DNA from: an uncultured Collinsella sp.
Lineage (GTDB): Bacteria > Actinomycetota > Coriobacteriia > Coriobacteriales > Coriobacteriaceae
Assembly (NCBI GenBank): GCA_900542275.1
Contig: UQMW01000045.1
Coordinates: forward strand, 1 to 18,263
Direction: 5' to 3'
Length of the DNA stretch: 18,263 bases
Shown piece by piece: positions 13,929 through 18,263 of this stretch. Position 1 is the first letter of the stretch, and the number at the start of each line of letters is the position of its first letter. The notes beneath the pieces are model-generated. The model did not search any database and was not told where the DNA came from. It saw only the letters and a program-made list of their open reading frames with translations. Made by a program: the position numbers and the translations under genes.

Positions 13929-16900
13929 TTAGTCCTCGGGAAGCTCGATTGGGTAGTGGGCGGTCAGGCTGCGGTACTTGCGGTAGAACCCGGACAGCAG
14001 GTCGGTCACGCGGTGGCGCTGCCTGTCCCTCGCCTCGGCCTTCGCGCCGAAGCGCGAGCCGGGCGGCATGACCCTCGTCACCGCCGTTCCCTCCTGAGGC
14101 ACGCCGCCGACCTCGAACGCCTCGTGCATGAGGTCGCGTGTGGGCTCCGCCTTCAGCCTCTCGGCCTCGATGATGCCCGCCATCTCGTCCTCCATGGAGT
14201 CGGCCACGAACTTGCGCCAGTTGCGCTCGACGGCGTCGTGGCGCTCGGACTCGGGCGCGGCAGGGTCGATGTCGAACTGGGCGTCCGCCTCCCCGAAGCC
14301 TGCGATCTCGAGGAACCGCTCGATGAGCTCGGACTTGTCGCGCAGCTCGGGCGACGCCGCCACCGAGGACATGATCCGCGCCGCGATCTCCCTGTCCTTC
14401 ACGTGGTCGCCGTGGCGCTGCTCGACGAGTATGAGGATGTAGTCGATGTTGATCTCCACCTGGCGGACGAGCTCCATCTCGAAGACGAGGTCCTCGGCGA
14501 TGGACTCCTTCTCGGAGCGCTCGCGGTCGCGCATCTCGTCGCGCACGGCGAGGTACTCGCTCTGGTAGTCCTGAAGCTCGCGGGCGCTCGCGGGGTCGTC
14601 GTCCTCGAAGGCGTCGAAGCTCGCGAGGATGTTGCGCACGCGCAGCACCGCCGAGAAGGCGTTCACGAAGTCGCGCTTCTGCTCGTCGGTCATGAGGACG
14701 TCGATGCCGTCGAGCGGGTGGTGCAGGCGGATGTAGGCGAGCTTCTCGGCATACTCCCGGAAGTACTCGTCGTAGGCCTTGAGGATGACGATGCCGCCCG
14801 CCTCGGGGTCGCCGAACAGGCTGATCGCCTCGTCGACCCGCTCGGCGAGGTTGCGGAAGCACACGATGTTGCCGAACGACTTGACGGAGTTGAGGATGCG
14901 GTTCGTGCGCGAGAACGCCTGGATGAGGCCGTGCATCTTCAGGTTCTTGTCGACCCACAGGGTGTTGAGCGTCTTGGCGTCGAAGCCGGTGAGGAACATG
15001 TTGACGACGATGAGCATATCGAGGCACTCCGCCGCGGGCAGCGGCTTGCCGTCCACGTCCTCGCCCTTCATGCGGCGCGAGACGTCCTTGTAGTAGCCGT
15101 CGAAGCCCTCCGCGTCGGTGGAAAACGATGTCTTGAACATGGCGTTGTAGTCGGCGATGGCCCCGTCAAGGAACTCGCGGTCGGCCTGCGGCATCTCGGA
15201 GGCGTCGATGTCCTCGTCGTCGATGAAGCCGTTCGGGTCGTCGTCGGCCCCGTTTGGCGCGAAGCTGAAGATGGTCGCGACCTTGAGATTACAGCCCTCG
15301 CGCTGGCCTATCATCTCCCGCAGGATGCGGTAGTAGCTCTCGGCGCTCTTGATGGAGTCGCACGCGAGGATCGAGTTGAAGCCGCGGCGCACGCGGTCGC
15401 CGACGGTGTAGGCCGCGCCGTCCCGCTTGGTCTTCTGGTCGAAGTGCTCGAGGATGTAGGTGGCGACGTTGTGCATGCGCACGGGGTTCTGCCAGGCGGT
15501 GTCGGTGTCGATGGCCTCCACCTTCACGTCCTCGCCGGTATCCTTGCGCCTGAAGGTCGAGACGTAGTCGATCTTGAAGGGAAGGACGTTGCCGTCAGAG
15601 ATCGCCCCCACGACCGTATAGGTGTGCAGGCGGTCGCCGAAGGCCTGCGCGGTCGTGCGCAGGTCGGGGTCGGTGCCGCTGCCCGCGTTCTCGGCGAAGA
15701 TGGGCGTGCCGGTGAAGCCGAACAGGTGGTAGTTCCTGAACGACTTGGTGATGGCGGTGTGCATCTTGCCGAACTGGCTTCGGTGGCACTCGTCGAAGAT
15801 GAAGACGGTGTGCCTGTCGAGCACCTTGCGCGAAAGGTCCGGGTGCTTGAGGTAGCTCGAGAGCTTCTGGATGGTGGTCACGCAGATGCGCCTGTCCGGC
15901 GCGTCCGAGGCGAGGTTGGCGGCCAGCGCCCGGGTGTTCCTGGAGCCGTTGACGGCGCCCTTCTGGAACTTATCGTACTCCTTCATAGTCTGGTAGTCGA
16001 GGTCCTTGCGGTCCACGACGAACAGCACCTTCTCGACGCCCTCCATCTTGGACGCCAGCTGCGCGGTCTTGAAGCTGGTGAGCGTCTTGCCCGAGCCGGT
16101 CGTGTGCCAGATGTAGCCGCCGGCTGCGAGCGTGCCCAGGCGCGAGCGGTCGTACTCGGAGACGAGGATGCGGTTGAGGATGCACTCGCAGGCGCAGATC
16201 TGGTAGGGCCTCATCACGAGCAGCGTGTCGGTGACGTCGAGCACGCAGTAGTGCGTGAGCACCATGAGCAGCGTTCCCTTGGCCAAGAACGTTGCGGCGA
16301 ACGGCACCAGGTCGGCGATGCGGCGGGTTGAGGCGTCGGTCCACCAGCTCGTGAACTGGTAGGAGGCCGAGGACTTCTTCTTGGATCCGCCCTCGCGGGT
16401 CTTCTGCCAGCGCGTGGTGTTGGAGTAGTACTTGGTGTGCCGCCCGTTCGAGATGACGAAGACCTGCACGTACTCGAAAAGCCCGGTGCCGGACCAGAAG
16501 CTCTCGCGCTGGTAGCGCTCGATCTGGTCGAACGCCTGGCGGAGCTCGACGCCACGGCGCTTGAGCTCGATATGCACGAGCGGAAGGCCGTTGACGAGGA
16601 TCGTGACGTCGTATCGGTTGTCGTGGGCGCCGGCGCTGGTGGCGTACTGGTTCAGGACCTGCAAGGAGTTCCGGTAGATGTGGTCGCGGTCGAGCAGCAT
16701 GACGTTGCGGATCGTGCCGTCGTCGAGCGTGAAGTCGATGACCGGCGCCTGCTGGATGCGGCGCGTCTTCTCCACGATGCCGTCGGTCTCGGCGGCGACG
16801 TGGGTGCGGAAGAAGCGCTCCCAGTCCGGGTCGGTGAAGGCGAAGCCGTTCAGCCGCTCGATGCGCGCTCGCAGGTTCGCGATGAGCGCGGCCTCGTCGA

Positions 16901-17093
16901 TGATGTCGGCGTACTCGTAGCCCTGCTCGACCAGCTGCGCGATCAGCTCGTCCTCGAGCTCGGCCTCGGACTGGTAGGCGGTCGAGTCATGCGCCGCGAT
17001 CGGAGCCTCGGCGCAGACCGTGGACTCGGGGCCCTCGAGCAGCACCGAATAGGACGGCGCGGTCGCGCCGCCGATGGAATCGATTATCGTCAC
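13929..17093 (-). CDS. hsdR: Type I restriction enzyme R subunit (HsdR)
   Basis: A 1054-residue motor and nuclease subunit of a type I restriction-modification complex; it pulls DNA and cuts when the bound site is unmethylated. The PD-(D/E)xK nuclease is seen as Asp162, Glu176 and Lys178 in VHIELKRRG. The SF2 translocase has Walker A TTGSGKT (Lys336), a DEAD-like box DECH (434-437), GFTGTP (459-464) and motif VI QAFSRTNR (725-732). A helical C-terminal domain would bind the methylase core. Length and motifs fit EcoR124-like HsdR. I start at the GTG at 17093: it overlaps the stop of the upstream gene (GTGA), has AGGAG upstream, and the next residues TIIDS look like a true N terminus. The frame runs open to 17240 but those residues lie inside the neighbour. 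All motifs are intact, so nuclease activity is possible if HsdM and HsdS are supplied. Confidence 0.95.
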   Translation of the reverse strand: MTIIDSIGGATAPSYSVLLEGPESTVCAEAPIAAHDSTAYQSEAELEDELIAQLVEQGYEYADIIDEAALIANLRARIERLNGFAFTDPDWERFFRTHVAAETDGIVEKTRRIQQAPVIDFTLDDGTIRNVMLLDRDHIYRNSLQVLNQYATSAGAHDNRYDVTILVNGLPLVHIELKRRGVELRQAFDQIERYQRESFWSGTGLFEYVQVFVISNGRHTKYYSNTTRWQKTREGGSKKKSSASYQFTSWWTDASTRRIADLVPFAATFLAKGTLLMVLTHYCVLDVTDTLLVMRPYQICACECILNRILVSEYDRSRLGTLAAGGYIWHTTGSGKTLTSFKTAQLASKMEGVEKVLFVVDRKDLDYQTMKEYDKFQKGAVNGSRNTRALAANLASDAPDRRICVTTIQKLSSYLKHPDLSRKVLDRHTVFIFDECHRSQFGKMHTAITKSFRNYHLFGFTGTPIFAENAGSGTDPDLRTTAQAFGDRLHTYTVVGAISDGNVLPFKIDYVSTFRRKDTGEDVKVEAIDTDTAWQNPVRMHNVATYILEHFDQKTKRDGAAYTVGDRVRRGFNSILACDSIKSAESYYRILREMIGQREGCNLKVATIFSFAPNGADDDPNGFIDDEDIDASEMPQADREFLDGAIADYNAMFKTSFSTDAEGFDGYYKDVSRRMKGEDVDGKPLPAAECLDMLIVVNMFLTGFDAKTLNTLWVDKNLKMHGLIQAFSRTNRILNSVKSFGNIVCFRNLAERVDEAISLFGDPEAGGIVILKAYDEYFREYAEKLAYIRLHHPLDGIDVLMTDEQKRDFVNAFSAVLRVRNILASFDAFEDDDPASARELQDYQSEYLAVRDEMRDRERSEKESIAEDLVFEMELVRQVEINIDYILILVEQRHGDHVKDREIAARIMSSVAASPELRDKSELIERFLEIAGFGEADAQFDIDPAAPESERHDAVERNWRKFVADSMEDEMAGIIEAERLKAEPTRDLMHEAFEVGGVPQEGTAVTRVMPPGSRFGAKAEARDRQRHRVTDLLSGFYRKYRSLTAHYPIELPED

Positions 17094-17530
17094 GAGGACT
17101 CCTCTTGGTAGTCGATGATGAAGTAGGGGGACATGCTCCTGCGGGATGCAAGCGACAGCGGCTTGCCGGAAGACGCCACTACGCACTTCGACATGACCTT
17201 CGAATCGGCTTTCTCGAAACGACGGACATGGAGCCAACACCCCATCCTATCGGCCAGTTCGCCATAGTACTCAGGATAAGACCCGTACGGCGGAAGCTCC
17301 CTGCTTATGGCGTCGATATGGAGCCACCAGCGGTCAGTGCCGCCGCTATGGATCAAGAGGATTCTCGGGTCGTAACCACCCAGGATGGAGTCGCAGACGG
17401 CTTTCGACATAGAGCTTCCCAGCTTGCCATACCAGACGGAGCCGAGGCTATCGAGGACCTGCTTATGCGCGGCGATCGTCCCGCATTCGGGAGCGAAGTT
17501 CTCCGCGAATCTCAATGCAACTGTTTTCAC
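17090..17530 (-). CDS. Small unrecognised protein inside the type I RM operon
   Basis: A 146-residue protein between the hsdS remnant and hsdR, overlapping both by GTGA stop-start junctions, so it is translated with them. It starts at a GTG (17530). There is no signal peptide or membrane segment. Notable blocks are RFAENFAPECGTI (7-19), YGKLGS (34-39), RILLIHSGGTDRWWLHIDAIS (56-76) and the C-terminal VMSKCVVASSGKPL and SMSPYFII. The central block has the strand-turn-strand look of PUA/EVE/ASCH-like domains, some of which read modified bases or RNA and occur near restriction systems; this is a guess from pattern, not an identification. I think similar small proteins accompany type I systems in other gut bacteria, but cannot verify it here. 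It could be an accessory modulator of restriction. Confidence 0.8.
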   Translation of the reverse strand: MKTVALRFAENFAPECGTIAAHKQVLDSLGSVWYGKLGSSMSKAVCDSILGGYDPRILLIHSGGTDRWWLHIDAISRELPPYGSYPEYYGELADRMGCWLHVRRFEKADSKVMSKCVVASSGKPLSLASRRSMSPYFIIDYQEESS

Positions 17531-18015
17531 ACAGCAACACTTCCTTTGTGCGGAAAATCAAGTAGGCGGTCGCGATAGTACTCATATTGCGACCGGCGCG
17601 CCTCGATCTCGGCGGGGAGGCCGTCGGTGAGCGAGGTCGTGAGGGCGTCGAAGCGGTCGAGGATATCAACGGCCTTCCGCTGGGTCTCGAGGGAAGGAAC
17701 GGGGATCTCAATCGTGTTAAAACCCGCCAAACTAAGATTCGGCACGTTTGAGTGGTTGGCCTTTTTCCATAAGACGCTTTGAAACCATGTTGAACAGCAA
17801 TAATGGAAAACAAATCTACTGTTCATATCTTCCGTAGGAGGAATGACGTTGATTTGTTGGTTGCATGCGCCCTCCTTTTGCGCGAATGCAATTTTTCCAA
17901 GAGAGGCTATGCAAGTTACAAGTGTTGAACCCGGCTTGACATGCTTGCTCTCCGCAAAACCTGTTTCGGAAAGCATGTCCTCCGTTTCAAGTGTCGTGAA
18001 CCCATGTTCGAATGC
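17527..18015 (-). pseudogene. hsdS: hsdS remnant (C-terminal part of specificity subunit)
   Basis: The open frame (162 codons; first ATG at 17976 gives 149 residues) is the C-terminal end of a type I specificity subunit. It has a partial target-recognition domain (GFTTLETEDM, PGSTLVTCIASLGKIAF, CNQQINVIPP, then PNLSLAGFNTIEIPVPSLETQR) followed by the conserved helical spacer DILDRFDALTTSL and IEARRSQYEYYRDRLL. A complete HsdS has two recognition domains and about 400 residues; the first domain and roughly 50 residues of the second are missing. An in-frame TGA (18016-18018) ends it upstream, and neither other frame continues the family. GGAGG is only 2 bases before the ATG, too close for a good start. 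It overlaps the next gene by GTGA. It is either a broken gene or a silent cassette for switching specificity. Confidence 0.8.
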
Positions 18016-18100
18016 TCATGTACGGTAAGGAAGCAAGCAACCGAAAACAAGAGATAGACCGCCAGCACTACACTATTCCGAACCAAAGACCAAAAGATAA

Positions 18101-18142
18101 GCATTGTGGGAAAATCTAAACTTTTGGATTTTCCTACAATGC
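18101..18142 (-). terminator. 16-bp inverted repeat, likely minus-strand terminator
   Basis: GCATTGTGGGAAAATC (18101-18116) pairs with GATTTTCCTACAATGC (18127-18142) with one G-T pair and a 10-base loop. Read on the minus strand it is followed by TTATCTTTT, so it could end transcription arriving from beyond the right edge, just before the hsdS remnant. Confidence 0.45.
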
Positions 18143-18233
18143 CAACTACGGCGGAATCCCTCCCACTCCTTATATCTTTCTGTATACATTGAATTTGTAT
18201 TTAGTAAAATGCAGACAACACCACGGATCGGCT

Positions 18234-18257
18234 TTTGGTTGGACAATTCCAACCAAA
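18234..18257. repeat. 10-bp inverted repeat at the window edge
   Basis: TTTGGTTGGA (18234-18243), loop CAAT, TCCAACCAAA (18248-18257). No T-run follows on either strand within view. Its purpose is unknown, and the neighbouring sequence is cut by the window end. Confidence 0.4.
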
Positions 18258-18263
18258 CACCAC

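Larger units (their letters stand above)
18016..18263. other. Non-coding edge region upstream of hsdS remnant
   Basis: An AT-richer 248-base stretch. All minus-strand frames carry stops, and no family is recognisable in the fragments. It holds the two inverted repeats listed separately (18101-18142 and 18234-18257). The missing 5' part of hsdS is not present here. Confidence 0.5.

Noticed and set aside
13956..16331. A 791-residue open frame on the plus strand
   Set aside because: It is antisense to hsdR, whose motifs are all clear. Its Val/Leu/Glu/Asp/Arg/Gly-heavy sequence is typical of the reverse complement of a GC-rich gene. The same applies to the plus-strand frame at 16437-17111 and the Arg-rich minus frame at 13852-15027.
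17916..18104. A 62-residue minus-strand frame with a hydrophobic N terminus
   Set aside because: It overlaps the hsdS remnant in another frame, starts inside the hairpin arm and lacks a ribosome-binding site; the hydrophobic run is probably chance in AT-rich DNA.

Overview
The window looks like a chromosomal segment of a high-GC gut Coriobacteriia, most likely Collinsella or a close relative. This is inferred from the G/C-ending codons, the purC/purB types, a Tat lipoprotein next to a TSCPD protein, and an LPXTG thioester adhesin; no 16S or other marker is present to prove it.

Layout. (1) 17-3448, minus strand: a large cell-wall-anchored adhesin with a signal peptide, a thioester domain, six CnaB-like domains and an LPATG sorting signal. 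(2) 3703-4017: promoter, tRNA-Gly(CCC), a strong terminator, and a hairpin-rich non-coding block that carries an inverted copy of the tRNA T-arm and two GCGAAGC mini-hairpins. (3) 4115-12460, all plus strand, ordinary housekeeping: purB, a small TSCPD protein overlapping a Tat lipoprotein, an OmpR-type response regulator and its histidine kinase, purC followed by a two-helix membrane protein, and an M29 aminopeptidase. PurC makes SAICAR and PurB cleaves it in the next step of purine synthesis. (4) 12489-12564: tRNA-Lys(TTT) with its promoter inside the end of the aminopeptidase gene.

Accessory region. To the right of tRNA-Lys the character changes. 12613-12960 has no convincing gene but holds three GTACC boxes and a set of nested inverted repeats that could be a folded RNA. 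12966-13135 holds five copies of the palindrome TTGACATGAAGTCAA, three of them exactly 21 bp apart. The copies create a run of mini-ORFs joined by TGA-C-ATG, and the last copy forms the loop of a terminator-like hairpin. Immediately after is a class B sortase (to 13822) with intact catalytic residues but no start in its own frame. One base removed from a T7 or A6 run would join it to an ATG inside the last repeat.

Restriction module. 13929-18015, minus strand, is the downstream end of a type I restriction-modification operon: an hsdS remnant, a small unrecognised protein and hsdR, joined by 4-base GTGA overlaps. hsdM and any complete hsdS would lie beyond the right edge. The tRNA-proximal position, the change in gene content and the broken genes suggest an island inserted at tRNA-Lys, although no integrase or second attachment site is visible.
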